A DNA stretch of 64,000 nt from positions 1 to 64,000 of the forward strand of contig NZ_JAIUHG010000026.1 in NCBI RefSeq assembly GCF_020164955.1. The letters are read 5' to 3'. Below the pieces are notes generated by a model. The model did no database searches and was not told the DNA's origin. It saw nothing but the letters and a program-made list of their open reading frames with translations. This document shows, piece after piece, positions 45,600-53,463 of the stretch; positions within the stretch are counted from its first letter, which is position 1; each line of letters starts with the position of its first letter. The translations under genes were made by a program, and so were the position numbers. Source of the stretch: Mesorhizobium sp. CA8 (lineage in GTDB: Bacteria > Pseudomonadota > Alphaproteobacteria > Rhizobiales > Rhizobiaceae).

Positions 45600-45820
45600 C
45601 ATCGCATACGACAGCCGTCAGAACCTGACCTTCGGGGCCGTCGAAAAGCCTTGATCGCCTGTTCGGCCGCCGCCACGCTTTCAGCCGGCGCTCCGTCCGT
45701 GATTAGGAACACCCAAGGGGGTAATAGGAGATGCCGTTGGCCTTGTTTGCGGCGCCGGAGCATTTCCAAGCCATGCTCGATCGCCGCGCCTTGGCCGCCC
45801 TTCTTAGGCCTTGACGCACA
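45600..45820 (-). pseudogene. von Willebrand A-domain (TerY-like) fragment
   Basis: Minus-strand text reads GAAIEHGLEMLRRRKQ, then in the next frame ANGISYY, then PWVFLITDGAP and a further AAEQAIKAF. This is the central part of a TerY-type vWA protein (metal-site strand ending TDGAP). Two shifts within 40 bases, no start, and no C-terminal half. Other tellurite-type (ter) genes are not seen nearby. Confidence 0.6.
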
Positions 45821-45978
45821 CGACCCGGTCCCATTTCCCCCATTAGGATTGCAGCCCGTTGCCTGCCCGCCGTAGAACCGTTGCGACGGGTTCTTTCGCT
45901 GTTTGCCGGCCGCTTAGAAAGTTCTGATGGCCGCCCACTCGGCCATGATCACGGGCGCCTCTATCTGCGTGCGACGTA

Positions 45979-46458
45979 TCAACCGTCGCCCAACTCGTGA
46001 ATGACCGGTTGCATGTGGCTGGGCGTGACATCGACTGTCGCCAACGTGATCGGCAGCTTGAAGCGCCGCCGGCCGGCGCTGCCAGGATTTAAGTAGAGCA
46101 CCCCATCAACGGTCTCGATCATCGGCACGTGAGAGTGGCCCGAGATTACCATGTCGATGCCAAGGGCCGCGGGCGAGATCTGCAGCGTCTTTAGGTCGTG
46201 AAGCACATAGATGGTTCGCCCCGCAAGCCGCACGTGCTCAGTGTCAGCGTATTGCGCGGCCCAGCTTCCGGTGTCCACGTTTCCTCTGATGGCGGTAACC
46301 GGCGCAATCCTGCGAAGCGCGGCGATGATCTCCGGCCCGCCTATATCTCCGCCGTGAATGATGTGATCGACACCGGCCAGGCGACGCTCTGCCTCAGGCC
46401 TCAACAAGCCGTGCGTGTCCGAAATGATGCCGATCCTGAATATCATCGTTTGAGCCAT
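45979..46458 (-). CDS. metallophosphoesterase, YfcE/MJ0936 family
   Basis: 159 residues from the ATG at 46458. All calcineurin-like motifs are present: ISDTHG, HGGDIGG, RGNVD, and near the end SGHSHVPM with NPGSAGRRR. Family members are Mn/Ni phosphodiesterases of unknown natural substrate. The frame opens further up at 46563, but similarity starts at MIFRIGIISDTHG. It is the first intact gene after the decayed stretch. Confidence 0.9.
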   Translation of the reverse strand: MAQTMIFRIGIISDTHGLLRPEAERRLAGVDHIIHGGDIGGPEIIAALRRIAPVTAIRGNVDTGSWAAQYADTEHVRLAGRTIYVLHDLKTLQISPAALGIDMVISGHSHVPMIETVDGVLYLNPGSAGRRRFKLPITLATVDVTPSHMQPVIHELGDG

Positions 46459-47185
46459 GGGACCCAAGGTGTTTGTGATCAGAAACAATCGATGTAAAGG
46501 CGCGTCCCCATAAATCTGGCACGCGCGCGCGGAGATCTCCGGGTCCGATGGCTCGCCGCTCAATTAGCCAAAATGTTGGCTGACCCGCCGGAGTTCACGC
46601 GATTGGCGAGCGGGCCCACTCGATCCGCTCGGCTCGGTGAGAATAAACATACGCCCTTGCTAATCTGTACTTCGCATGATCACGTCACCGCAATAAGTCG
46701 ACGTGACATTTCGGTTTATCGATGCCCAGTAATTTTCATTGGGGGCTGAGATGGCGGCCGCAGTCCTGATTACGTGCAATCAAAACGCAATGCATTTTTT
46801 GCGCCACGGCACCAGAGGGGACGTTCCCTTTCTCCGCCCCAGAGTTAGCACGACTGACCACTCTCAGGCAGCTGGATTATGGTTATGACTTCAACGCTCG
46901 AGCTTCAGGTTCGCGCCCAAAAGTTCACCGACCAGGTGCTCCAGACGCTACTCGCGACTCCGCGCTCGCTCCCGGACCACTACCTTGGGATGCAGCTACA
47001 GGGGTGCGCTATCGCGGCGCGAGCCTCCGTCGCGACGTGACCGCGTCCTACCGCCTACTGCATGTTAATGCCGGCCACGACCAAGGTCGTAGCAATGGCT
47101 TCGTTAGGTAATCCTCGGGCTGTTGCGCTTGGACAGAAACCGGCTAAGAGAGTTAGGCTATTTGTTGCGAGGATCGGAGATATGC
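46459..47185. other. upstream region of the MucR gene
   Basis: About 725 bases. It includes one small candidate ORF (46879-47040) and AT-rich tracts near 46640 and 46730-46800. MucR-type genes often regulate themselves through AT-rich upstream DNA with T-A steps, which would fit, but I see no defined site. Confidence 0.35.
46879..47040 (+). CDS. very small ORF, 53 residues
   Basis: ATG 46879 to TGA 47040; the protein starts MVMTSTLELQVRAQKFTDQV and looks amphipathic helical. The ribosome site is poor, and it is probably not translated, but it is the only coherent frame in this stretch. Confidence 0.2.
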   Translation: MVMTSTLELQVRAQKFTDQVLQTLLATPRSLPDHYLGMQLQGCAIAARASVAT

Positions 47186-47641
47186 ATGCCGGAAGAGATT
47201 GAGAACAGCCGAAGCCAGTTGATCGAACTCACTGCCGATATAGTGTCCGCGTACGTCAGCAACAATGCGGTGCCGGTTGCGTCTCTCTCGGATCTGATCG
47301 CGAACGTGAACTTCTCGCTTTCGAAGATCGGAGGATCGGCCGAACCAGAAACGCCGGCCCAGGCGCCCGCGGTCAATCCGAAGCGATCGGTTTTCCCTGA
47401 CTACATCATCTGCCTCGAGGACGGGAATAAGTTCAAATCTCTGAAGCGTCATCTCAGCGTGCACTACGGCCTGACGCCTGACGAGTACCGGGCCAAGTGG
47501 GGCTTGGCGCGCGACTATCCAATGACGGCGCCAAATTATGCCGCCCAACGGTCAGAATTGGCCAAGGCGAGCGGACTCGGTCGAAAAACGGGAGCAACGC
47601 GCGTTGCTAAACAGACCAGAAGGCGAATGCAAAAAGCCTAA
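47186..47641 (+). CDS. MucR/Ros family transcriptional regulator
   Basis: 151 residues from ATG 47186 with GGAG 8 bases upstream. N-terminal helices (ELTADIVSAYVSNNAVP, then LIANVNFSLSKI) form the oligomerisation part; the DNA-binding part is YIICLEDGNKFKSLKRHL followed by HYGLTPDEYRAKWGL. Only one Cys is in the finger, so it belongs to the zinc-less subgroup known from Mesorhizobium loti. MucR proteins bind AT-rich DNA, acting in a nucleoid-protein-like way on exopolysaccharide and symbiosis genes. The tail is basic. A shorter, divergent accessory copy rather than the main chromosomal mucR is likely. Confidence 0.9.
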   Translation: MPEEIENSRSQLIELTADIVSAYVSNNAVPVASLSDLIANVNFSLSKIGGSAEPETPAQAPAVNPKRSVFPDYIICLEDGNKFKSLKRHLSVHYGLTPDEYRAKWGLARDYPMTAPNYAAQRSELAKASGLGRKTGATRVAKQTRRRMQKA

Positions 47642-47670
47642 AAGCTAAGGTCCGCTCACTGTAAATTGCA

Positions 47671-48537
47671 ATGCACTCATCAAGTCTATTTTCGGAAGCG
47701 ACGCCTCCTATCGTGATCGTCAATACTGCTCACTCGGGCAGTCGACTTCTCACTAGCATTTTGGTGGACGCTGGCGTCTACATGGGCAGTAACGTCAGTG
47801 GCTCACTAGACTGCCTGGAGATGGTGCCATTGGTTGAGCACGCCATTCTATCTTCGAGAAGCGGCGTACCTACAGGGAACGAACTTCGCGACCCGGAAAG
47901 CCGCCGCCTGGCGAAATGTCATATCGGCAAACACCTGCAGAACATTGGCCAAGCGGAGCGGTGGGGATGGAAGCTGTGCGAGACGCTTCTCATTGTTCCT
48001 TTGATAAAGGCCTATTTTCCGCAAGCGAAATTCGTTCACCTGATCAGGGATGGTCGTGATGTGGCGTTGAGCCCTTTCGTGGCGCCTAAGGCGCCATTGT
48101 GGCGAAAAGTCTATTTCGGCAGTTCCGAACTTTCGTCGTGGCACGGATTTCCGATGACGCAACGAGCATACCGAGCCCACGGCATGCTCTTCAATGCGCA
48201 CAGGTGGAGGTATCACGTCGACCTCGCCAGAGGGTTTTCTCAATGGCTCGGCGACCATTATATCGAGGTAAAATACGAAGACCTTGTTCTTAATTACGAT
48301 GTCACTCTCGACAGGCTCTTTTCCCGCTTGAACTTGCCAGAGGCTCCGCCCAAGAAGCCGCGGCTCTCAGCGAAGTCGATTGGAAAATGGCGTCGATTAT
48401 CGCCGACTGATCTCGACTCTTTGGCCGCCATAATGGAGCCTACACTGGCCGATCTCGGATACACACAACGCGGTGCGATCCCTCCGGCGCGACGTGCGAC
48501 GTTGTTCGAGAAGCTTGCGTATGGTCGGTATTTTTGA
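47671..48537 (+). CDS. sulfotransferase-family protein
   Basis: 288 residues. The 5'-phosphosulfate-binding loop is TAHSGSRLL and the 3'-phosphate-binding strand is FVHLIRDGRDVALS, both near canonical positions, and a basic C-terminal helix follows. It would transfer sulfate from PAPS to a carbohydrate or lipid; NodH-like specificity cannot be assigned. It lies 29 bases after the MucR gene, possibly in one transcript. Confidence 0.82.
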   Translation: MHSSSLFSEATPPIVIVNTAHSGSRLLTSILVDAGVYMGSNVSGSLDCLEMVPLVEHAILSSRSGVPTGNELRDPESRRLAKCHIGKHLQNIGQAERWGWKLCETLLIVPLIKAYFPQAKFVHLIRDGRDVALSPFVAPKAPLWRKVYFGSSELSSWHGFPMTQRAYRAHGMLFNAHRWRYHVDLARGFSQWLGDHYIEVKYEDLVLNYDVTLDRLFSRLNLPEAPPKKPRLSAKSIGKWRRLSPTDLDSLAAIMEPTLADLGYTQRGAIPPARRATLFEKLAYGRYF

Positions 48538-48560
48538 AGATGGTTTCGTGGGGCCGTCCG

Positions 48561-48878
48561 CTACTCATCCCGCCAAATCACCCGCTTCTCCCATCGGATC
48601 TGCACCAGGCGCCGATAGCGGATGGTGTGGGCCTGCTCGCCGGTCGCGTGGAATAACTGCGCGCTCATCCACTCCCGGCTCCCGCACTTCTGGCAGCGCG
48701 CCTTGTCCCTCACCTCATCGATCGTGACGTTGCCGATCACCTCCCGTAGCTCGAGCGGCTTATAGTAGCGCGTGATATTGCAGCGGGCGCAGCGGATGCC
48801 CGCCACCTGCCCCGCGTCGTGGGCATGCGTCAGGGTCCAGGCGGCGCCTCTCGGCCATTTTTGCGGTTGTTCCGGCAT
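48561..48878 (-). CDS. hypothetical zinc-ribbon protein
   Basis: 105 residues with two CxxC pairs, CARC (30-33) and CQKC (62-65), which would bind one zinc. Between them is a conserved-looking ITRYYKPLELREVIGN. Small proteins of this kind are widespread in rhizobial genomes; function unknown. It converges with the sulfotransferase gene. Confidence 0.65.
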   Translation of the reverse strand: MPEQPQKWPRGAAWTLTHAHDAGQVAGIRCARCNITRYYKPLELREVIGNVTIDEVRDKARCQKCGSREWMSAQLFHATGEQAHTIRYRRLVQIRWEKRVIWRDE

Positions 48879-48978
48879 ACTCTGAAATGAGGAACATATT
48901 CCTGCCTGGTCAAGAGGCTCTTGACTCCAGTGTTCTCATTTTGTTCACTGATGCTCTGACAGCCACAGGAGGCCGGTC

Positions 48979-49569
48979 ATGGACATTATTATGAACGCCA
49001 GGGGAGCCACCCCTGAAGAAAAACAGCGCGGCCTCGCCGCAGCTCGGGCCGTGATCGAGCAATCTGGCCTGACGGCCGAGGAAGCGGCGGAAGGCTCATT
49101 CGCAGTTGAAGGCTTGGATGAGATGGGTTTCCCGCCGGACCAAGAGCCATCGGAAGACGAGTATGCTGCGGCTGACGTTTGGTGGGCGGCTAGCAATGCC
49201 GCAATCAAGGCGTGTTGCGAAGGGTGGCCGGACGAGAAGCGTATGCAGGTCAGCGGCCTGCAGTTGCTGCATAATCCGGATGTGCAACTCGCCGACCGCA
49301 CCACTGCACTCCCCCGGATGCGGGCCCTCATCCAGGCCGAGGACGGCAAGCACGAATATCATGACCATAGGGTCTTCTTGCTTGCTCTGGCCGCCACTGC
49401 TGAGGTTCCGGATAGTTCGGAAGCGCAGCAACTCGTCAGCGCCGTAACGGTTGCCTATACGTCTCTGTCGCTCGCAGGGTTCCACCCAAATGAGCCTATC
49501 GTGTCAAAGCGCCAGGCAGTGCTCGACGCGATCGACGCTCTTGAGGCGGGATCAGCGCCGCTCAATTGA
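48979..49569 (+). CDS. hypothetical acidic protein, 196 residues
   Basis: An acidic, mainly helical protein with VIEQSGLTAEEAAEGSF, DEYAAADVWWAASNAAIKAC and YHDHRVFLLALAA. No membrane segment or known motif. First of a run of six small plus-strand genes with short or overlapping junctions; the next starts 14 bases downstream. Confidence 0.6.
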   Translation: MDIIMNARGATPEEKQRGLAAARAVIEQSGLTAEEAAEGSFAVEGLDEMGFPPDQEPSEDEYAAADVWWAASNAAIKACCEGWPDEKRMQVSGLQLLHNPDVQLADRTTALPRMRALIQAEDGKHEYHDHRVFLLALAATAEVPDSSEAQQLVSAVTVAYTSLSLAGFHPNEPIVSKRQAVLDAIDALEAGSAPLN

Positions 49570-49582
49570 GAAAGGCCATTGA

Positions 49583-49846
49583 ATGTCCACGCACGTCCTT
49601 CCGGAGCAGAGAAAGCCGAAGCTGATTGTTGTGGTCGCATTCGATCGCGGCGACGACGGCGAGTTGTTTCCTATGTACGGCCCGGCCGACCAGCAAAGCG
49701 AAGACCGGGCGATCCGAACTGCAAAAGCACTCGCCGGCAAGCATGCGGGCGTCATCGCATGGAGCAGGGATGCCGATCCGGCGCTTGGGGACTACGGCCC
49801 GCCAAACACTTTGTTTGTGAGCGGTGATGTGCCCGACATGGAGTGA
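49583..49846 (+). CDS. small hypothetical protein, 87 residues
   Basis: KPKLIVVVAFDRGDDGEL and a later HAGVIAWSRDADPALGDYG suggest a small alpha/beta fold. Such genes commonly lie directly before SRAP-domain genes in rhizobia, and here the SRAP gene starts 6 bases after its stop. Function unknown. Confidence 0.65.
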   Translation: MSTHVLPEQRKPKLIVVVAFDRGDDGELFPMYGPADQQSEDRAIRTAKALAGKHAGVIAWSRDADPALGDYGPPNTLFVSGDVPDME

Positions 49847-49851
49847 TAGAC

Positions 49852-50534
49852 ATGTGTGGGCGCTACACCCGTTATCTCCCTTGGTCGGAAATCCATCGCC
49901 TCTATCGGCTGACGGCGCGGCCGATGTCGGGCGCAACGATGCGCCGCGTACAATATCGCGCCGACCGACGAGGTGCCTTTCATCACCGCCGCAGATGACG
50001 GTGACCATAAGGTTCGCTCGGGCCGTTGGTGGCTTGTGCCTTTTTGGGCGAAGGAAATGCCAAAGGCACCGATGTTCAATGCGCATCGAGAGCGTCGATA
50101 CCGCTTTTCGAGATGCGTTCAAGTCTAAACGCTGCCTGATCCCTGCCGATGGCTTCTACGAATGGACTATCAGCCCGGCCGATCGCGGCAAGGACCCCTG
50201 GCACATCTTCCTGCCCGGTCACGCGCCTTTCTCCTTCGCTGGCCTGTGGGCTTACAACAAGACGCTGGACATGACGAGCTGCACGATCATCACCGAGCCC
50301 GCCGGCGAGCCGATGCGCCAGCTTCATGACAGACAGCCGCTAATCCTCGATCCAGCCTACTACGACGTCTGGCTGAATGCGGACACGCCGGCGAGCGACC
50401 TTAAGGCGCTGCTCTCCCGCGACATTGACGGGCAGCTTCAATTCAACCGCGTCGAACGGGAGGTCAACGCCGCCACGATCAACAAGCAGCCCAACGACCA
50501 TTCCGGCCTTGTGGGACCCATCAACCCGCTATGA
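49852..50534 (+). pseudogene. SRAP-domain protein (YedK/HMCES type) with three frameshifts
   Basis: SRAP proteins crosslink to abasic sites in single-stranded DNA through Cys2. The start MCGRYTRYLPWSEI keeps that Cys. The reading then moves frame near 49915 (ADVGRNDAPR), near 49950 (YNIAPTDEVPFITAADDGD and on to GRWWLVPFWA) and near 50082 (RIESVDTAFRDAFKSKRCLI, PADGFYEW, and so on to the end). When joined, all family motifs are present, including the catalytic Glu and the CLIPADGFYEW segment, so decay is recent or the sequence has small errors. The C-terminal frame alone is 150 codons long and could not fold without the N-terminal half. Confidence 0.85.
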
Positions 50535-50707
50535 GCGACGAAATCAGACTTCCACGGCCCGAATACGCTACGCCGGCTGGCGTCCAGCACCACGTTTGCG
50601 AGCACGACGGCTGCAGCAAGGACGCCGGTTGGGGCTTTGCCAAGCCGAAGCAGGCGCCGCACTGGTTCTGCTTTGAGCATAGGGCTGAAGGCGAGCACTT
50701 CCTGTAG
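50531..50707 (+). CDS. small hypothetical protein, 58 residues
   Basis: ATG overlaps the SRAP stop by four bases (ATGA). Cys and His are spaced like a small metal-binding fold: HHVCEHDGCSKDAGWGF and PHWFCFEHRAEGEHF. The overlapping start and the rich Cys/His content make it likely real. Confidence 0.6.
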   Translation: MSDEIRLPRPEYATPAGVQHHVCEHDGCSKDAGWGFAKPKQAPHWFCFEHRAEGEHFL

Positions 50708-50718
50708 GAGCATGACCG

Positions 50719-51012
50719 ATGTCCCGATATCAATTCGTGCATGAACTGGAAAGCACCGCCGACCACATTGCGGACGCTTCTCGGGCGGACATGCAGGTGC
50801 TGTTGCGGCGGGCCGCGCTGCTGATCAGAAACGCCGGTGGGGTCAGCCTTGATCCCCGCACCGACGACGCGCTGACCAGCCTGGCGGCCGAGATGGGCAC
50901 TGCTAAGCCGGATCTGGTGGAAAAGATCGTCGGCGAATGGCTCGTCGCCAATGCTTATCTGCCGGTGCCGCGCCAGTTGGACGAAGAAAGCACGGTGGAC
51001 GGCAACGGATGA
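50719..51012 (+). CDS. small hypothetical helical protein, 97 residues
   Basis: AGGAG lies a few bases before the ATG. All-helical look: MQVLLRRAALLIRNAGG, and DALTSLAAEMGTAKPDLVEK. The stop overlaps the next ATG by four bases. Function unknown. Confidence 0.6.
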   Translation: MSRYQFVHELESTADHIADASRADMQVLLRRAALLIRNAGGVSLDPRTDDALTSLAAEMGTAKPDLVEKIVGEWLVANAYLPVPRQLDEESTVDGNG

Positions 51013-51254
51013 TCAGCAGACCGAGACGCGAAGGCGACTACCCCGACCGAGAGGTCGACAGTCAGGAAGCTATGGAGCCCGGTTTTCAGGCGATCGTGGA
51101 TTGCATGCTTGAAGCAGGATGGGGGCGCGCCGAAGTCATGCGCTCCCTGCGACGCCTGATCGCCGCCGACAACATGACCCAGAAGGAAAACGCCAAGGTC
51201 GAGGCAGAGCTTGCCATTGCTCGGGCGATGATCCGGGCGGGAAAGGCGCTTTAG
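51009..51254 (+). CDS. small hypothetical protein, 81 residues
   Basis: ATG overlaps the previous stop (ATGA). A basic N-terminus is followed by helices (FQAIVDCMLEAGWGRAEVMR, KVEAELAIARAMIRAG) of the kind seen in small DNA-associated or prophage proteins; no family recognised. Its stop overlaps the stop of the convergent gene by four bases. Confidence 0.6.
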   Translation: MISRPRREGDYPDREVDSQEAMEPGFQAIVDCMLEAGWGRAEVMRSLRRLIAADNMTQKENAKVEAELAIARAMIRAGKAL

Positions 51255-51478
51255 TTGTCGCCCTTCGCGAGCGCGCTTTCGTCGAGCTCTGTTTCGAACG
51301 GATCACTCACCGGCTTCGCCTCGGTGCCAATCGGCACGCCGTCGAAGCCCTGCAGCCAAGCGTCGGCATGCTCTGCCCAATAGTCCGGCACGGCACGTTC
51401 CTTGCCGTCTTTGCGCGCCTGCTGTCCATACATCCAACCGTAGGTGACGCGCTCCTGGCCTTTCTTGGCGACTGCCAT
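51251..51478 (-). CDS. small hypothetical protein, 75 residues
   Basis: Starts MAVAKKGQERVTYGWMYGQQ and contains YWAEHADAWLQGFDG; a DUF-like soluble protein with an acidic tail. It begins one base after the end of the DNA ligase remnant on the same strand, so it may once have been cotranscribed with it. Confidence 0.5.
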   Translation of the reverse strand: MAVAKKGQERVTYGWMYGQQARKDGKERAVPDYWAEHADAWLQGFDGVPIGTEAKPVSDPFETELDESALAKGDN

Positions 51479-51479
51479 T

Positions 51480-51790
51480 TATTGTCTCCAGGCTCGTTTC
51501 AGCGAAGCGTGACGCAGCTTCTCCCCGCCCTTCAGGGTTTCGACCTGGCCAACGAGGCCAGGCCTCAGCCACTGCGCTCTTTCCTTCTTCAATTCCTTTG
51601 GGGACGGCGCGCCGGTCAGGCCTTGGACCTGATCCCATAATTTCTGCCGCTGGTCGAGCTTGAGTGGACGACCGCCGCGCCGACGTAACGGCCCTTGTCG
51701 GCCATCAGCACGCGCGTGGCCTGGCCAGGGTCACGCTGGTAGCCGATGATCTCCAGCGTTTTCCTCTGGAAGCATTTCACCTTTCGAGAT
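51480..51790 (-). pseudogene. ATP-dependent DNA ligase, C-terminal remnant
   Basis: Reading down the minus strand from 51790: VKCFQRKTLEIIGYQRDPGQ, then VLMADKGRYVGAAVV, then after a shift near 51668 the frame LDQRQKLWDQVQGLTG, a PSPKELKKERAQWLRPGLVG stretch and finally GGEKLRHASLKRAWRQ with a stop at 51480. This is the OB-fold and end of a LigC/LigD-type ATP-dependent ligase (VKCF is motif V, RHASLK the usual end). The adenylation domain is gone. Its place beside SRAP and small genes recalls rhizobial NHEJ (Ku/LigD) neighbourhoods. Confidence 0.75.
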
Positions 51791-51846
51791 GACGGATGAG
51801 CTCGCCTGGTTCTTAAATGACCTGGACCGCCAGAGAAAGCGCCCCA

Positions 51847-52155
51847 CTAGGTGGCTTTGTCGACCAGCGGCGTCTTTCTCTTAGGTGGCACGTAGGCAGT
51901 CACCAGCCTGACCGTATCGGCATTCACAGTGAGCGGCACGCCGAGATTGACCGTCACTTTGCCATCGCCGACGCGCGTGACATCGCCTATCAGCTTGATC
52001 GGTTGGCCCTGCTTCACGGTCGATGTCCGATCCACGGTGGAATGCGGCTGATTGTATGACGGGATCCAGACGCTCACCCAGTCTTTTGTCACCCGCCTGC
52101 GAACCGTGGCTGTGATAGCAACTTCATCGCCGATGTTGATGCTGCCCTTCACCAT
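51847..52155 (-). CDS. hypothetical protein, all-beta
   Basis: 102 residues, beginning MVKGSINIGDEVAITATVRR and rich in alternating Val/Thr strands (KVTVNLGVPLTVNADTVRLV). No signal peptide. Looks like a small beta-barrel or SH3-like domain found in rhizobial accessory regions; function unknown. The ISAs1 element lies about 145 bases upstream of its start, so its promoter may have been disturbed. Confidence 0.55.
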   Translation of the reverse strand: MVKGSINIGDEVAITATVRRRVTKDWVSVWIPSYNQPHSTVDRTSTVKQGQPIKLIGDVTRVGDGKVTVNLGVPLTVNADTVRLVTAYVPPKRKTPLVDKAT

Positions 52156-52288
52156 CCCGGGATTCTGGTGCGGCCGACGGCTTCGTCAAGCGACCTCTAA
52201 CATATTGCCGCAGCCGGGTGTTCTGAAGCTTGGACGAGCTACAATGGTACATACGCCAGGGAACAGCCGTCTCCCGACCCGTCTGTCC

Positions 52289-52298
52289 GTGCAACCCG
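52289..52298. repeat. target-site duplication, left copy
   Basis: GTGCAACCCG directly outside the left end of the ISAs1 element; the identical 10 bases follow the right end. Confidence 0.85.
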
Positions 52299-53453
52299 CA
52301 GGGGAATCGCATATGGCTTTTTGGGACTTGAAGTTGGCCTGAGAAGGGATTCTTTGGGCAGGCAGTCGAACGAGGGAGAGACTGCCATTTCCAGCCTTGA
52401 GAGCTATTTCGGCGCGCTGCCCGATCCGCGCGCTGGCAACGCCACGCATCGGCTTGGCGATCTGATCGTGATGATGATCGCCGCAAGCCTGTGTGGGGCA
52501 AGCAATGCGACTGAGTTCTCGCTGTTCGCACAGGAGCGCCAGCAGGCGCTGTCGCGGTTGATCGAGTACGAGGTGGCGCCCAGCCACGACACCTTTTCCC
52601 GGCTGCTGCGGCTGCTTGATCCGGAGGCATTCGGTCGGGCCTTCGCCGCCTTTGCCGCAGGCTTCGCGCGGGCCTGCCAAGAGGTGGTCTCGCTTGACGG
52701 CAAGACGCTGCGGCGAGCCTATGAGAAGGGCCTTGCGGCCAGCCCGCCCCTGACGGTGTCGGCCTTTGCCGCCGAGACGCGGCTGTGCCTGGCGGCGGTG
52801 TCGCCGGGCGATGGAGAGAATGAGGTCGAGGCAGCCCTCAAGGTCGTCGAACTCATTGATCTTGCGGGCAGAATGGTCACGGCCGATGCGCTCCACTGTC
52901 ACAAACGCATGGCACAAGCCATCACCGAACGCGGCGGGGACTACTTACTCGCGCTCAAAGGCAACCGCCGCCATTGGGTCGCTCATGCCAAACAACATCT
53001 GGCCGAAACAGCCCTCGCTGTGGCGGAGCGGAGCGAAACCAGCCATGGTCGCAGCGAATGGCGGCAGGCCGAGGTCGTGGCCGCCATCAAGCCACTGATG
53101 GCCGGCCACGAAGCCTTCATCCGCATCACCAGCCAGCGCGATCAGGCCAAGCCGATGACGCGCCTGTTCATGGCTTCCACCTTACTGTCGCCACAGCGGG
53201 CGCTCGAGCTCACGAGAGCTCATTGGCAGATCGAGAACGGCCTGCATTGGATGCTCGACGTTCATCTGGATGAGGATCAATCACGTGCCCGCAAGGACAA
53301 TGCCCCGGCCAACACCGCGCTTCTCACCCGCATCGCTAGAAACATCCTTCAGGCCGCCGACGTTGACAAAGTCCCCATCAGTCATCGCATCAAGAAATGC
53401 GCATGGAACGACGACTACCTAGTCCAGGCGCTAACCCATATGCGATAGCCCTG
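52299..53453 (+). mobile_element. complete ISAs1-family insertion sequence, about 1155 bp
   Basis: The element is bounded by imperfect inverted ends: left CAGGGGAATCGCATATGG (52299-52316) and right CCATATGCGATAGCCCTG (53436-53453), which match at 16 of 18 bases. A perfect 10-bp direct repeat flanks it and one intact transposase fills it. The intact ends and duplication show an insertion that has not rearranged since. Confidence 0.9.
52321..53448 (+). CDS. ISAs1-family transposase (DDE type)
   Basis: Up to 375 residues. The family opening SLESYFGALPDPR is followed by the DDE motifs VVSLDGKTLRRAYE, VTADALHCHK and the late HWQIENGLHWMLDVHLDEDQ plus SRARKDNAPAN. There is no ATG before the conserved region: TTG 52321 is possible, and so is ATT at 52387 just after GAGGGAGAG. 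The stop is 5 bases inside the right end. Apparently functional. Confidence 0.9.
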   Translation: MGLEVGLRRDSLGRQSNEGETAISSLESYFGALPDPRAGNATHRLGDLIVMMIAASLCGASNATEFSLFAQERQQALSRLIEYEVAPSHDTFSRLLRLLDPEAFGRAFAAFAAGFARACQEVVSLDGKTLRRAYEKGLAASPPLTVSAFAAETRLCLAAVSPGDGENEVEAALKVVELIDLAGRMVTADALHCHKRMAQAITERGGDYLLALKGNRRHWVAHAKQHLAETALAVAERSETSHGRSEWRQAEVVAAIKPLMAGHEAFIRITSQRDQAKPMTRLFMASTLLSPQRALELTRAHWQIENGLHWMLDVHLDEDQSRARKDNAPANTALLTRIARNILQAADVDKVPISHRIKKCAWNDDYLVQALTHMR

Positions 53454-53463
53454 GTGCAACCCG
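53454..53463. repeat. target-site duplication, right copy
   Basis: GTGCAACCCG directly after the right end of the ISAs1 element, identical to 52289-52298. Confidence 0.85.
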
